A stretch of DNA of 46,839 nt, taken from positions 1-46,839 of the forward strand of contig DAONFA010000013.1 of assembly GCA_035403355.1 (NCBI GenBank), read 5' to 3'. This document shows, piece after piece, positions 17,570-27,991 of the stretch. This stretch comes from Candidatus Cloacimonas sp. Its GTDB lineage: Bacteria > Cloacimonadota > Cloacimonadia > Cloacimonadales > Cloacimonadaceae. How positions within the stretch are numbered: position 1 is the first letter of the stretch; each line of letters opens with the position of its first letter. The notes beneath the pieces are model-generated. The model did no database searches. It saw only the letters and a program-made list of their open reading frames with translations, and had not been told where the DNA came from. The position numbers and the translations under genes were made by a program.

Positions 17570-17804
17570 TATTACCTGTTAACCTGTTAACCTGTTAACC
17601 TTTAACCTGTTAACCTTTAACCTGTTAACCTGTTAACTTTGAACGACAAGGATGTCGTTCTTCCGAATAAATAAAGCCCCGAGCTCAATTAAGAAAGCCC
17701 CGAGCTTATTCAGTTCGGGGCTTTCATCACTTGTTAACCTGCTAACCTGCTAACTCGTTAACCTTTTTCACCAGTTAACTTGCTAACCTGTTAACCAGTT
17801 AACT
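17570..17804. repeat. CTGTTAAC tandem arrays around the terminator of the giant gene
   Basis: Eight-base units (CTGTTAAC and variants) fill 17570-17636 and, more degenerately, 17733-17804. Between them are a hairpin GAACGACA-AGGA-TGTCGTTC (17641-17660) of the dispersed family and the terminator at 17693-17725. Confidence 0.8.
17693..17725 (-). terminator. Intrinsic terminator of the giant secreted protein gene
   Basis: GAAAGCCCCGA / TCGGGGCTTTC stem, with a second copy of the AAAGCCCCGAG arm at 17673-17683. On the minus strand the stem runs into TTTCTTAATT. Confidence 0.75.
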
Positions 17805-20800
17805 TATTTCATCATTATCATTTTCTTGGTGCTGCTGTATTTTCCAGCTTGCATCTTATAGTAATAGACGCCACTGGAAACAGAGCGACCGTTATCATCG
17901 GTTCCATTCCAAACAATGGTATGATTTCCAGGTTCCTGAACACCTTTCAGCAAGGTTTTCACCAGCTGACCTTTAATGTTATAGATACCAATGGTTACTG
18001 GTTCTCTATCTTTAACACTGTAGGAAATGGTGGTTTCCGGATTGAAGGGGTTAGGATAGTTATTATTCAATGCTGTGGCAACTACAGGAATTTCAGGATC
18101 ATTAATATCGTTTCCGGCAACTGTAACATCATCAACACAGAAGAAGAAGGCATCATTGGAAAGGCATTGAATACCAATGTAAAGAGGTCCCGGCTGGGTA
18201 ATCTGATAGGTGTATTCAGTCCATTCCACCGGTGCTTGAATGTAGTTTGCACCACTAATAATAGTGAAGCTACCGGGAATAGTATTATTAGAAACACCTA
18301 CTTTGAATCTTTCCAATCCATAATCAGCCACATAACTTCTTGCCCAGAACTTGATGGAACTTGCTCCTGTTAATTGCGGAGTAATCATCCAGTCATTATT
18401 GGGAGGAGTGGTAGAAGCAAAACAGCAAGCCATTTTGCTTCCAGTGTGTGCTGCAAGAGTAGTCATCGCTGGAGTTGTGGCTGTTGGATTGAAGATTATA
18501 AATGCCATCGGGCTATAGGCATTTTCCCAGGTATAATTTTCAATACCGTAAGTTGCACTTAAATCAACATCTACCAGCGTCCACGGAGCAAAAGTCAAAG
18601 CGAAGTTAGCATAGTTCTCAAAGCTATCACTAAACAAATCAGATACTGGAGGCAACTGGAAGTTTACGGTAGTAGTTTGACCGGTTACAACTATGATACC
18701 GGAATGCGTAACAGAAGCATAATTGGGATGGCTGGCAGTTACACTGTGAGTTCCAGCCAGCACAGACATACTGTATGCACCACTGGCATTGGTAGTAGCA
18801 GTTACATCTCCGCAGGTAACAGTGGCTCCTGAAATTGGTTGATTCTGCATATTGCGCACGATACCGGCAATAGTTCCAATTTCATGATACTGTGGTAAAG
18901 CATTGGAGAAGGTAGCTACAGAATAAGCGCCACCGGTATAGACAGCTTTCACTGCCCATTTATAAGTTCCATCCGGTAAAGAAGGCCAATCATCATCGGC
19001 ATAGCTCAAAGCACTAATAGGAGTGCTGGTTAAAGAAGTCCAGGCACTTTCATTGGTTTCCTGACCTTGCAGTAAACGCCATACCTGATAACCTGTCAGC
19101 ACTCTGTAGCCATCAAAAGAAGGAACTGGAGCAGGAGGAAGCGATTTGATATTAGCAACAGGTTGAGTTTCAGTTCCATTTCCAATTACACGACTGATAG
19201 GACTGGTAGGATAAACCATTTTGGGAGCTGGTGTCGGTGCCTGAGAAGCTGTAAAAAGCTGTTCCGGACTGAATGTTATAACTTTGGTAGGGGATCCGAT
19301 AAGAACATCATCCACGAACCAAACATACCACATTCCATCAGCTGAAGGCGGATCATCTGCATGCCAGGCAAGCTTAATTTGCTGTCCTGCATAGGTAGCA
19401 AGATTAACAGTAATCGGGGTGGCATAATAATTCCATCCACCGGTTTGGGCAGTTGCATCCCAAAGGACAGTCCAGGTTCCGCCATTATCGGTAGAAATCT
19501 TGATGTAATAGTGATCACTATTAGTGGAACCAAGATACACATAGCTCCAGAACTGTAAAACAGCATTACTGGGGCAAGGGAATTGAGGCGTAATCAACCA
19601 TTCATCCTGGTTAACATAATCCCACCACATTGCTGCTTGATAGGAACCACCATGAGGAGGTACTGCAGGGTCAAGAGCTACGGTTCCAACTTGACACCAG
19701 GTTGGATAGACACCAGTTGTTCCTGCTGCACCTGTATCGGTAATAATTTGGCTCCAGTCAGTAGGCGGGAAGGTTGCACCTTCAAAGCCCTCAGTAATAC
19801 CTGTAGCCGTTCCGGGGGCTTCCCAAGTGATATTGGCAATGGCGCCGGTATCTTCTGCATGCACATTTACAGGAGGCAAAGTAAGCTCTGTAAGCACGAA
19901 GTTTTGAGTTGTGGTTTGTAAACCGACAATTACTACACCTGCCTGTGAACCGGGTTGATAACCTGGCTTAGTACAAGTTACAGTGTAGGTTCCGGCATAA
20001 ACACCAAAGCTGAAATGTCCGGTAGCATTACTTTGACCGGTATATTCACCGGCGGTAATGGTAGCACCTTGAACAGGTAGATTGGTTCCGAATTCGGTTA
20101 CTGTTCCGGTTAAGGTTCCCATCATACCTTTGTGAATTTCATTGGAGAAAGCGGCATTGGAAAATACATTATTAGAATAGACCGCTTTCACGGCAAATTT
20201 ATAAACACCTGAAGGTAAGGGCTGCCAGGCATTATCTACATAAGTGGTAGGAGTTATACTGGTGGGAGTTAAGGTTGTCCAGTTTGCTTCATTGCCTTGA
20301 TCGGCAGCTAAGAGACGATATACTCTGTAGCCAAGCAAAACACGGTCATCATTTCTGCTCCCTGCAGCATTTTTAACAAAGAGAGAGCTATTCTTTACAG
20401 TAAGAACAGGTGCTGCAGTAGGAGCTGAAAATCCAACATAACCTTGAATATTCCAGTTGTAGTTCAAATCAGGATTCTGGGCAGTCAAAGTAGTCCAAGA
20501 ACCACCAAAATACATCATATTGCCAAAGCCGTCAACAGCAGGACCCGCATCGCAGCCGGCAGGATATCCACCAGTAACCACATTACGATATCCAAACCAA
20601 AGTTCTTCATTACCTGTAACGGTTACGGGGCTATTTAATTCAACAGTATTATAAGTATCAAGCACAGGTGTAAATGCCTGGTCAACAACCATATTAGCTG
20701 GTTGAGTAGCAGTTCCACCAGTCCAAACACGAACTGAGAAAGTTCCTGCCTGGGCAGGCCATACTTTTAGTGTATATAAGCTCATTCCAGCATAATCGGC

Positions 20801-23800
20801 AAGAGCGGATGCAGGGTAACGAATGTAAACATCAAAGTCGTTAGCACCACCAGTTCCTATGCTATCGTCATTTTCACCACTGTCATAATGCAGCCATTCA
20901 CCTACGGCAGCAGGATTGGGTGGTTGCCAGGTAACAGTTACATTACTGAAATTAGCAGCTTCTGCAGCAACTACTGCATAAGGAGGAAATGCTAATTCGT
21001 TAACAGTGATATCACCCATATTTACATTTGTTGTTCCAACAACGACCTGACCCGTTGCCTGTTGATAGCCGGTTGCATTTACAACATAGTTATAGGTTTG
21101 ACTGGCAAACACATTAGTAATAGTGAAGTTACCGGTAGCATTGGTTGTTGCCTCGTAAGGTTCATAACCGCTTAAAGTAATTGTAGCGCCAGCCAAACCA
21201 ACTGTGGGCTGATCACTTCCAACTACGCGTCCGGTTACTGTAACTTGTGGCAGTAGAGTAAGATCAAAGTTTTGGGTTGAGGTTTGGTCTTCCACAATGG
21301 TCACAGTATGCGTAACTTCGTTATAACCGTGCTTTGTAGCCATAACTTGTTGGGTTCCAATCGGCACATATTGGAAGTTATAAGAACCATCAGCAGCAGT
21401 AAGGGTATGGAAAACAGTTCCTACAACTGTAACTGAAGCACCTTCCAAAGGAGCAGCTGAAGAGCTAACTACTCCGGTAAGAGAACCCATATCGGAAATA
21501 GTCATATACAATCTGGCATTAGCTCTATTGGTAGAAGTGGTTCCAGTTGTTGCAGATGATGCAGGTGAGCTATCACTCTGGAACCGTAAGCAGCTGGGAT
21601 AAGCAGTAGGCGTGTAAGGAACAGAAGCATTTTGAGTATAAGTACCGGGAATAATATCTGTGCAAATATCAATTAAGAGGTTGGAAGCACCGTTCCAGAA
21701 GAAGGGAGTAGTGAAAGTATGCACATTCCATCCGGCTGTAGGTAAGTAACTGGGACTATTCCAAACAGTAGTATATTCCCCTACTTCAAATGTTGTAGTT
21801 AGCTCGGTCTGATCTGTATGTTTTACTTTTATAGTGTAGTTCGGCATAGCGGAGCAGTTATTCACTGAAGTAACATTAAATGCCAAAGCATTAATCAAAC
21901 CAGGTGCACCACCGGCTGCGTAGATATCAGCAGCAGTATATAGATATTGCTGACGGAAGTTCTTCCAGTAGGTCCCGTAAGGTGTGGGAGCACCGGTAGT
22001 GCTATTTGTGGCAGTTCCCTGACCGATTTGCACTACGGTAAGCCCTGCTTCCATTACTTGAACAGTAAGGTTTCCTGTTTGATTATTGGTAGCAATTTCG
22101 TCACCCGCAAGTTCCACTACACCATATAAATAGGTGGTTTCTACAGTAGTGGGAGTCCAGCTAAGGTTGAAGGAAGCTGTCTCTAAAGAAGCGATAGAAG
22201 TACCAGCAGCAGTAGCCAGTTGCACGCCACCTTCTTTCATCAGTTTTACGGTGTAGTTGGTTTGAGTGGCAGTTCCATTGTTTTTAACCGTGATTGTATA
22301 GGTTGCAGGTGAATTAACATTAGGAGTTCCGCTTCCGGTAATGGTAAGACAAGACAAATCATTTACAATCTGCTGCCCAGTATAAAAGATTGTGGTTTTG
22401 GGAACCTGTCCTACAGGAGTAGTTCCGGCAGGAGGATTGGCAGGATCGTAAGCGGTTCCATCACTTTGAACTTTTAAAGTGCGGTTGGTGCCAATGGTTA
22501 AACCATAAAAATTATCAGAAGAAGAATAATAGTCCGTATCCATTGGACGCTGTACCATCATTACCAGATTTCCAGGAGTATGCATATAGGGGGTTTGCAA
22601 GGGAATGGTAATGGTGTTGGCACCGGAAGGATAGGTAATATTGCCATCAAAGACCAAAGTCATCTGCGTGGAAGGAATCCAACCACCACTTAAGTCCTGA
22701 ACATTAGTTGAGCCCAACCAAATCTTGGTGGCACCATTGGTAGGGGAATCAAAAAAGTTATTGTAAAAAGCCAAAGAAGTTATAGTGCCGCTGACAAAGC
22801 CAAGTTCATCGGACATATAAATGGTCTCGGAGAGGGAGTTCTTCCAGAAGAAATCCATCGGAATACGCATCGTTTCTGTGCCATCGGCAATAGTAACTGC
22901 CTGAACACCAGCTGGTTGAACAGCAATGGGTAAAGGAGCTGTCTGGTCGTTAGTAGTATTTTGATCACCGGCTAAAACAACCTTACCTATAAGAGTCATT
23001 GGTCCGGCTACAGTAGGAGTCCAAGGAATTTGAAAACTGAGTGTCTGAGCAGGTTGAATTGCAGTTCCAGCTACATTTCCCAGTTCATTATTATTACCAT
23101 CAATCAGTTTTACCTGATAGGTGGTTTGAGGATTGGAACCCCGGTTACGGACAGTTACGGTATAAGTAGCTGATATTCCAACAGAAGGAGTAGTGTTACC
23201 GGAAATACCTGTTGCAGCAAGATCATTAGGTTGTGCTACTACCGGATTAAATTCGTAAACAGTTCCCTGAACGGGGAAAGTAGTAATATTGTTGGTCTCG
23301 GTAGTTGTAGAGGCAGTTCCAGTAATTGGGTCAATACTATAATACCATCCGGAACCTCCAGGACCCATATTTATCCCAATAGAAGCTGAAGGATTATTGG
23401 GCGTTCCGCCACTCGCTCCATAGATAATACTAATCTTTCCTGTTTCATATAGTTGAACTTGAAAATTAAAACCAACAGGACCGCTGTAGTTCCATTTGGC
23501 GTCTGTATATTGAATAGTGAAGATACGATTGGGTGCAGTTCCAGTCATTTCATAGGATACTGTTCCCGAAGCCATACTAAGGTCGTCCCAAAGAGGGGCA
23601 ACAACAGGTTGATAAGATGTGGAGGCAAGATTGTTAGTTAGGTTACTTCCAGTTTGAGAAGTACCTAAGCCAACCCAGCCGTTGGTAGAGATTTTTACTT
23701 CGCTAAAAGAAAAATCTCCATACCCAAAAGTGAATCCAATAGGGATAGCAGCGGAAATTGCATCATCAGATGAAATTCCTGCACTAGTCCCTGTAATTGG

Positions 23801-23905
23801 TGTGTATGTACCTGTAGTGGCTGTAAAAGAATAGTATTCATCAATTGCAGCCCAGGACAAGCATACCATGAATATCATCACGAGGAGTAATGATAATCGT
23901 TTCAT
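17804..23905 (-). CDS. Giant secreted multidomain surface protein with C-terminal sorting module
   Basis: 2033 residues. A Sec signal peptide occupies residues 1 to about 19. Then come two CARDB-like Ig modules (about 227-330 and 516-620), carboxypeptidase-regulatory-like folds (about 805, 887, 1259 and 1679), fibronectin-III-like segments (about 975, 1192 and 1602), choice-of-anchor/MAM-like beta-sandwiches (about 1375 and 1758), and a C-terminal module of about 85 residues (NNNYPNPFNPETTIS ... SSGVYYYKMQAG) of the FlgD-like/type IX sorting kind. The FN3-carboxypeptidase-like block is duplicated. No enzyme motif is seen; adhesion or matrix building is likely. Good ribosome site (AAAGGAG). 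Confidence 0.85.
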   Translation of the reverse strand: MKRLSLLLVMIFMVCLSWAAIDEYYSFTATTGTYTPITGTSAGISSDDAISAAIPIGFTFGYGDFSFSEVKISTNGWVGLGTSQTGSNLTNNLASTSYQPVVAPLWDDLSMASGTVSYEMTGTAPNRIFTIQYTDAKWNYSGPVGFNFQVQLYETGKISIIYGASGGTPNNPSASIGINMGPGGSGWYYSIDPITGTASTTTETNNITTFPVQGTVYEFNPVVAQPNDLAATGISGNTTPSVGISATYTVTVRNRGSNPQTTYQVKLIDGNNNELGNVAGTAIQPAQTLSFQIPWTPTVAGPMTLIGKVVLAGDQNTTNDQTAPLPIAVQPAGVQAVTIADGTETMRIPMDFFWKNSLSETIYMSDELGFVSGTITSLAFYNNFFDSPTNGATKIWLGSTNVQDLSGGWIPSTQMTLVFDGNITYPSGANTITIPLQTPYMHTPGNLVMMVQRPMDTDYYSSSDNFYGLTIGTNRTLKVQSDGTAYDPANPPAGTTPVGQVPKTTIFYTGQQIVNDLSCLTITGSGTPNVNSPATYTITVKNNGTATQTNYTVKLMKEGGVQLATAAGTSIASLETASFNLSWTPTTVETTYLYGVVELAGDEIATNNQTGNLTVQVMEAGLTVVQIGQGTATNSTTGAPTPYGTYWKNFRQQYLYTAADIYAAGGAPGLINALAFNVTSVNNCSAMPNYTIKVKHTDQTELTTTFEVGEYTTVWNSPSYLPTAGWNVHTFTTPFFWNGASNLLIDICTDIIPGTYTQNASVPYTPTAYPSCLRFQSDSSPASSATTGTTSTNRANARLYMTISDMGSLTGVVSSSAAPLEGASVTVVGTVFHTLTAADGSYNFQYVPIGTQQVMATKHGYNEVTHTVTIVEDQTSTQNFDLTLLPQVTVTGRVVGSDQPTVGLAGATITLSGYEPYEATTNATGNFTITNVFASQTYNYVVNATGYQQATGQVVVGTTNVNMGDITVNELAFPPYAVVAAEAANFSNVTVTWQPPNPAAVGEWLHYDSGENDDSIGTGGANDFDVYIRYPASALADYAGMSLYTLKVWPAQAGTFSVRVWTGGTATQPANMVVDQAFTPVLDTYNTVELNSPVTVTGNEELWFGYRNVVTGGYPAGCDAGPAVDGFGNMMYFGGSWTTLTAQNPDLNYNWNIQGYVGFSAPTAAPVLTVKNSSLFVKNAAGSRNDDRVLLGYRVYRLLAADQGNEANWTTLTPTSITPTTYVDNAWQPLPSGVYKFAVKAVYSNNVFSNAAFSNEIHKGMMGTLTGTVTEFGTNLPVQGATITAGEYTGQSNATGHFSFGVYAGTYTVTCTKPGYQPGSQAGVVIVGLQTTTQNFVLTELTLPPVNVHAEDTGAIANITWEAPGTATGITEGFEGATFPPTDWSQIITDTGAAGTTGVYPTWCQVGTVALDPAVPPHGGSYQAAMWWDYVNQDEWLITPQFPCPSNAVLQFWSYVYLGSTNSDHYYIKISTDNGGTWTVLWDATAQTGGWNYYATPITVNLATYAGQQIKLAWHADDPPSADGMWYVWFVDDVLIGSPTKVITFSPEQLFTASQAPTPAPKMVYPTSPISRVIGNGTETQPVANIKSLPPAPVPSFDGYRVLTGYQVWRLLQGQETNESAWTSLTSTPISALSYADDDWPSLPDGTYKWAVKAVYTGGAYSVATFSNALPQYHEIGTIAGIVRNMQNQPISGATVTCGDVTATTNASGAYSMSVLAGTHSVTASHPNYASVTHSGIIVVTGQTTTVNFQLPPVSDLFSDSFENYANFALTFAPWTLVDVDLSATYGIENYTWENAYSPMAFIIFNPTATTPAMTTLAAHTGSKMACCFASTTPPNNDWMITPQLTGASSIKFWARSYVADYGLERFKVGVSNNTIPGSFTIISGANYIQAPVEWTEYTYQITQPGPLYIGIQCLSNDAFFFCVDDVTVAGNDINDPEIPVVATALNNNYPNPFNPETTISYSVKDREPVTIGIYNIKGQLVKTLLKGVQEPGNHTIVWNGTDDNGRSVSSGVYYYKMQAGKYSSTKKMIMMK

Positions 23906-24214
23906 AGTTATCTCCTTTCCCTTTTTATTGTTATTGGGGTTATTTTTGGTTTAATTTCCGGAAAAACAGTCACCATCCTGCCCTCGGAAACTGTTACCGG
24001 AGTTTAACTTTAGGACATTATCTTCCTGCATTATTGTAATAACAGGAAACCACACACTATGCATTTGTAGAACTTCTCATTCTTACATAATACACTGATA
24101 ATATAGTTCAGGAAATCTGTCAAGCAAGTTTTTTAATTTTCCACTTTTTCCTTGCCACAAAAACGCGTTATAAAAAAATGGCTGAAGAAAATAGATAAGG
24201 AAAGGAGGTTTATT
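23906..24214. other. Divergent spacer between the giant gene and corA
   Basis: Must hold promoters for both genes. An imperfect hairpin joins CCGG...ACAGT (23958-23970) with ACTGT...CCGG (23990-24000). No clear promoter pair, riboswitch or small gene was identified. Confidence 0.4.
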
Positions 24215-25147
24215 ATGATCCAGGTTTTTGAGGTTAGCGGTCAGCGTTTTGTTCCTGCTTTAACTATGGAGGAAGCATTTTGGATACATCTGGAGAACCC
24301 CTCTCCGGAAGAAATTGAGCAAATAGTTAAGAAATACAATCTGGAAGAGGATTTTATAACCGATCTTCAGGATGCTGATGAAAATGCTCGTGTAGAATGG
24401 GATGAGGGAGCGCTGTTAACAATTTTGCGCGTGCCTATATATTATAAGCATCGTTCTGCCAAAATCTCTTTTGCCACGGCACCAATAGGAATAATTTCCA
24501 CCGAAGATAAGCTGATAACTGTTTCTTTTTACGATAATGAGATCTTAACTCAATATCTGGAAGGAAAGCATCGTCCTTTCAATATCACGCAGCAGAGTTT
24601 TTTGCTGAATATTAACTTGCGGACGGCAATCTATTTTTTGAAATTTCTAAAAGAAATCAACCGCCGCAACAATTTAATTGAGGATGAGCTGCATCAATCA
24701 ATGCGGAATAAAGAACTTATCCGTTTACTGCGGATGGAAAAATCACTTGTTTATTTTAATACTGCCCTAAAATCCAACGAGATTATTTTGGAGCGTTTGC
24801 AAAGAACCCGCTGGTTATTGAATGATCCTGATGCCGAGGATATGATTGAAGATGTAATCATTGAAAACAAGCAGGCAATAGAAATGGCAAATATTTACAG
24901 CAGCATTTTAAGCGGAATGATGGATGCTTTTGCCTCTATCATCTCCAACAACTTGAATGTAGTGATGAAGTTTTTAACCTCTATAACCATCATCATTTCA
25001 GTGCCGACTCTTATTGTAAGTATCTACGGAATGAATGTGCCTTTACCTTTTCAGGATAGCAACATGGCTTTTGCCGTGATAATGGGAATTGCAGTTTTAA
25101 TATCCCTTATCTTAGTGCTCATTTTCATTCACAAGAAATACTTTTAG
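24215..25147 (+). CDS. corA: CorA-type divalent cation (Mg/Co) transporter
   Basis: Inner-membrane channel for magnesium. 310 residues: a soluble alpha/beta N-terminal funnel domain, a long helix, and two C-terminal membrane helices with the signature YGMN in SIYGMNVPLPF at the pore mouth; the chain ends in the basic HKKYF. I chose the ATG at 24215, preceded by a strong AAGGAGG, rather than an in-frame start at 24152 that would add 21 basic residues without a ribosome site. Starts a run of close plus-strand genes, but the next gene is 19 bases away and unrelated in function. Confidence 0.9.
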   Translation: MIQVFEVSGQRFVPALTMEEAFWIHLENPSPEEIEQIVKKYNLEEDFITDLQDADENARVEWDEGALLTILRVPIYYKHRSAKISFATAPIGIISTEDKLITVSFYDNEILTQYLEGKHRPFNITQQSFLLNINLRTAIYFLKFLKEINRRNNLIEDELHQSMRNKELIRLLRMEKSLVYFNTALKSNEIILERLQRTRWLLNDPDAEDMIEDVIIENKQAIEMANIYSSILSGMMDAFASIISNNLNVVMKFLTSITIIISVPTLIVSIYGMNVPLPFQDSNMAFAVIMGIAVLISLILVLIFIHKKYF

Positions 25148-25166
25148 TAATCTAAGGAGAGTAACG

Positions 25167-25547
25167 ATGTTTTACTTAAATGTAATAGATACCTTTTCCG
25201 CAGCGCATTTACTGAAGGACTATCAAGGTCCCTGTAGTAAATTGCATGGTCACAACTGGAAAGTAAGAATTTGCGTGAAAGCAAAGAAGCAGGATGAAAT
25301 CGGGATGGCAATGGATTTCGGTGTTCTCAAAGCTATCCTTGCCAATATCTTAAGAAACCTGGATCATTCTTACTTAAATGAAATTGTTCCCTTTACAGAG
25401 TGCAATCCCACTTCCGAGAACCTGGCAATATACATCTATGAATGTATGGAAAAAGAATTAATAGATAAGCCCGTAGCCATCTCTGAAGTAGAAGTTTACG
25501 AATCCGAAAAAAGCAGTGTGATTTACAGTAATGATCAGATTTGTTGA
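25167..25547 (+). CDS. queD: 6-carboxytetrahydropterin synthase QueD family
   Basis: 126-residue T-fold enzyme of the 6-pyruvoyltetrahydropterin synthase family; the bacterial QueD members make 6-carboxytetrahydropterin for queuosine. Zinc ligands are His14 (SAAH) and the histidines of HGH (27 and 29); the catalytic cysteine is C23 in CSKLHGHNW. The MDFG, LDHSYLN and PTSENLA motifs are present. The QueD CxxxHGH spacing is kept. No queC, queE or queF is adjacent and no preQ1 riboswitch is seen. Overlaps engB by 17 bases. Confidence 0.88.
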   Translation: MFYLNVIDTFSAAHLLKDYQGPCSKLHGHNWKVRICVKAKKQDEIGMAMDFGVLKAILANILRNLDHSYLNEIVPFTECNPTSENLAIYIYECMEKELIDKPVAISEVEVYESEKSSVIYSNDQIC

Positions 25548-26142
25548 TTCCTTTTTCGTTAAAAGTGCTGTAGAGCCAAGTGATTATCCCGCTTCCGCCT
25601 ATCCGGAATTTGCTTTTGCGGGGAGAAGTAATGTGGGTAAATCCACCCTTATCAATTTGTTAACCAATCACAAAGGGCTTGCCAAGACCTCTTCCACGCC
25701 GGGTAAAACACGCCTGCTGAATTTCTTTTTAATTCGCTACAAGATTGATGAAAGTGACAGCTCCGGTTTTTTGCAATTTACCGATTTACCGGGTTACGGC
25801 TTTGCGGAAGTTAGCCAGGCAGAACAGGAAAAATGGCGACGGATGATTAATAGATATTTTGAGCAGCGTCAGCAATTGCGTTCTCTGATCGTTATTGTAG
25901 ATATTCGTCATCCGGCAGACAGCAAAGACCTGATGCTTTTGGAAATGTTGCGCTTAAGAGGTATTGATTATTGTATTGTAGCTACTAAAGCAGATAAAAT
26001 TCCCAAAACCAAAATAGCGAAGACTGTTAAAGACCTGGCAAAGGGTTTGGGCTTGAAGGAAGAGCCGATTTTTCCTGTTTCAGCACTTAAAAATACCGGT
26101 TTGGAACAACTTTTTAACTGGATTCAGGGCAAGCTAAGCTGA
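25531..26142 (+). CDS. engB: Ribosome biogenesis GTPase EngB/YsxC
   Basis: TRAFAC-class GTPase needed for 50S assembly. G1 GRSNVGKS, G2/switch I STPGKTR, G3 DLPGYG and G4 TKADK are visible, with normal length (203). The start lies inside the 3' end of queD, indicating coupling, and mnmG follows one base after the stop. Confidence 0.93.
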   Translation: MIRFVDSFFVKSAVEPSDYPASAYPEFAFAGRSNVGKSTLINLLTNHKGLAKTSSTPGKTRLLNFFLIRYKIDESDSSGFLQFTDLPGYGFAEVSQAEQEKWRRMINRYFEQRQQLRSLIVIVDIRHPADSKDLMLLEMLRLRGIDYCIVATKADKIPKTKIAKTVKDLAKGLGLKEEPIFPVSALKNTGLEQLFNWIQGKLS

Positions 26143-26143
26143 A

Positions 26144-27991
26144 ATGCAAACAGATAACAAGTTTGATCTCATCGTTGCCGGTGCAGGTCATTCCGGAATT
26201 GAAGCTTCTTTAGCAGCAGCTAAAAGAGGGCTGAAAGTTGCTCTCTTCACAATTAAGATTGAAGCAATCGGCAGAATGAGCTGTAATCCTTCAATCGGGG
26301 GTCCCGCTAAGGGTCATTTAGCCCGAGAAATTGATGCCTTAGGTGGAGAAATAGCCAAAAGTGCAGACCTCTCCGGAATTCATTTTCGGATGCTGAATAG
26401 AAGTAAAGGTCCCGCTGTTTGGGCTCCGCGTTCTCAAAATGACCGCCAAAAATACCATCTGCTGATGCGGGAAGCAATAGAAAACCAGGAAAATATCCAT
26501 TTAATTGAAGCAATCATCGCAGAAATTATCGTAGAAAATGGTTGCGTTAAAGGAGTAATCAGCCAAATCGGGCATTGTTATTATGCCCCTAAAGTAATTT
26601 TGGCAACCGGCACCTTTTTGCAGGGAAAAATCCACATCGGCAAAATTAGCTATGCCGGGGGAAGAAGTGGAGAGCCATCTGCCGAAGAGCTTTCCTGTTC
26701 TTTATCCGCTTTGGGATTAAAAGTGCGCAGATTTAAAACCGGAACTCCTCCCCGAGTGGATTTACGCTCTTTAGATTTTAACAAACTGGAAGAGCAAAAA
26801 GGGGATGAAAATCCCCAAGGTTTTTCTTTTTACCGGGATATAGAATTGAAGAATCTGGTTTCCTGTTATATAACCCACACCACAGAAGAAACGCATCAAA
26901 TTATCCGCGCCAATTTAACTGAATCCGCTCTATATTCCGGAATTATTAAAGGTATCGGACCCCGTTACTGTCCTTCTATTGAGGATAAAATTGTAAAATT
27001 TCCCCAAAGGGAAAGTCATCATATTTTTATTGAACCGGAAGGACTGAATACCTTTGAGGGTTATGTAAACGGTATTTCTACTTCGCTTCCGGCTGCAATT
27101 CAGGAAAAAATTGTGCACAGTATTCCAGGTTTGGAAGCAGCACGCATTATCCGCTATGCTTATGCTATAGAGTATGATTTTGTTGATCCGGAAGAAATAG
27201 ATAGCTCTCTGGAATGTAAGAAAATAAAGGGTTTATATCTGGCAGGACAGATAAACGGCACTTCCGGTTATGAAGAAGCAGCGGCACAAGGTATCTTAGC
27301 AGGTATAAATGCATCTCTGGCTTTGGAACATCAAGAGCCCCTTATTTTAAAACGCAGTGATGCCTACATCGGGGTTTTAATTGATGATCTTGTAACCCGC
27401 GGCACCAATGAACCCTATAGAATGTTTACTTCGCGTGCGGAATACCGTTTACTTTTGCGTCAGGATAATGCTGATGAGCGTTTAATGCCAATTGGATACA
27501 AACTTGGTTTAGTAGAAGAAAGCAGGTGGCAGAGGTTTTTGCATACCCAGGAAATTTTCCAGCGGGAACTGGAATACCTGAAACAGCATAATTGCCTTGC
27601 AAAAGGAGAAATAAAAGAACCCGTCCGGTTTGCCCAATTGCTGAAAAGACCTGAAATAGCTATTAGTGACCTGCAATCTTACGGTTATCAAATTCCCGCG
27701 GATGTAAATAAAGATATCCAAAATCGTCTGGAACTGGAAATTAAATATTCCGGCTATTTAACCCGGATGGAAGAAGAAATTCAAAAGTTCCAAACAGCTG
27801 AAACAATTGCTATACCTGAAGAAATGGATTATTTTTCCGTTCCTTCTCTTGCCTACGAAGCACGCGAAAAACTAAGTAAAATCCGCCCTAAAAATATAGG
27901 CCAGGCAATGCGCATTCCCGGAATAAATTACAGTGATAGCGCTGCCTTAATGATTTGGCTGCGCAAAAATACTAAAAGGAAAGCAAAATGA
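26144..27991 (+). CDS. mnmG: tRNA uridine-5-carboxymethylaminomethyl modification enzyme MnmG
   Basis: FAD protein that with MnmE builds the cmnm5 group on U34 of certain tRNAs. The N-terminal dinucleotide motif GAGHSGIEAS, the conserved SCNPSIGGPAKGH with its catalytic cysteine, and the TSRAEYRLLLRQDNADERL motif are present. At 615 residues it is full length. MnmE is not in the window. It overlaps kdsB by four bases (ATGA). Confidence 0.94.
   Translation: MQTDNKFDLIVAGAGHSGIEASLAAAKRGLKVALFTIKIEAIGRMSCNPSIGGPAKGHLAREIDALGGEIAKSADLSGIHFRMLNRSKGPAVWAPRSQNDRQKYHLLMREAIENQENIHLIEAIIAEIIVENGCVKGVISQIGHCYYAPKVILATGTFLQGKIHIGKISYAGGRSGEPSAEELSCSLSALGLKVRRFKTGTPPRVDLRSLDFNKLEEQKGDENPQGFSFYRDIELKNLVSCYITHTTEETHQIIRANLTESALYSGIIKGIGPRYCPSIEDKIVKFPQRESHHIFIEPEGLNTFEGYVNGISTSLPAAIQEKIVHSIPGLEAARIIRYAYAIEYDFVDPEEIDSSLECKKIKGLYLAGQINGTSGYEEAAAQGILAGINASLALEHQEPLILKRSDAYIGVLIDDLVTRGTNEPYRMFTSRAEYRLLLRQDNADERLMPIGYKLGLVEESRWQRFLHTQEIFQRELEYLKQHNCLAKGEIKEPVRFAQLLKRPEIAISDLQSYGYQIPADVNKDIQNRLELEIKYSGYLTRMEEEIQKFQTAETIAIPEEMDYFSVPSLAYEAREKLSKIRPKNIGQAMRIPGINYSDSAALMIWLRKNTKRKAK

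Noticed and set aside
23958..24000. Possible Mg riboswitch before corA
   Set aside because: Only a short imperfect hairpin; no known riboswitch core recognised.
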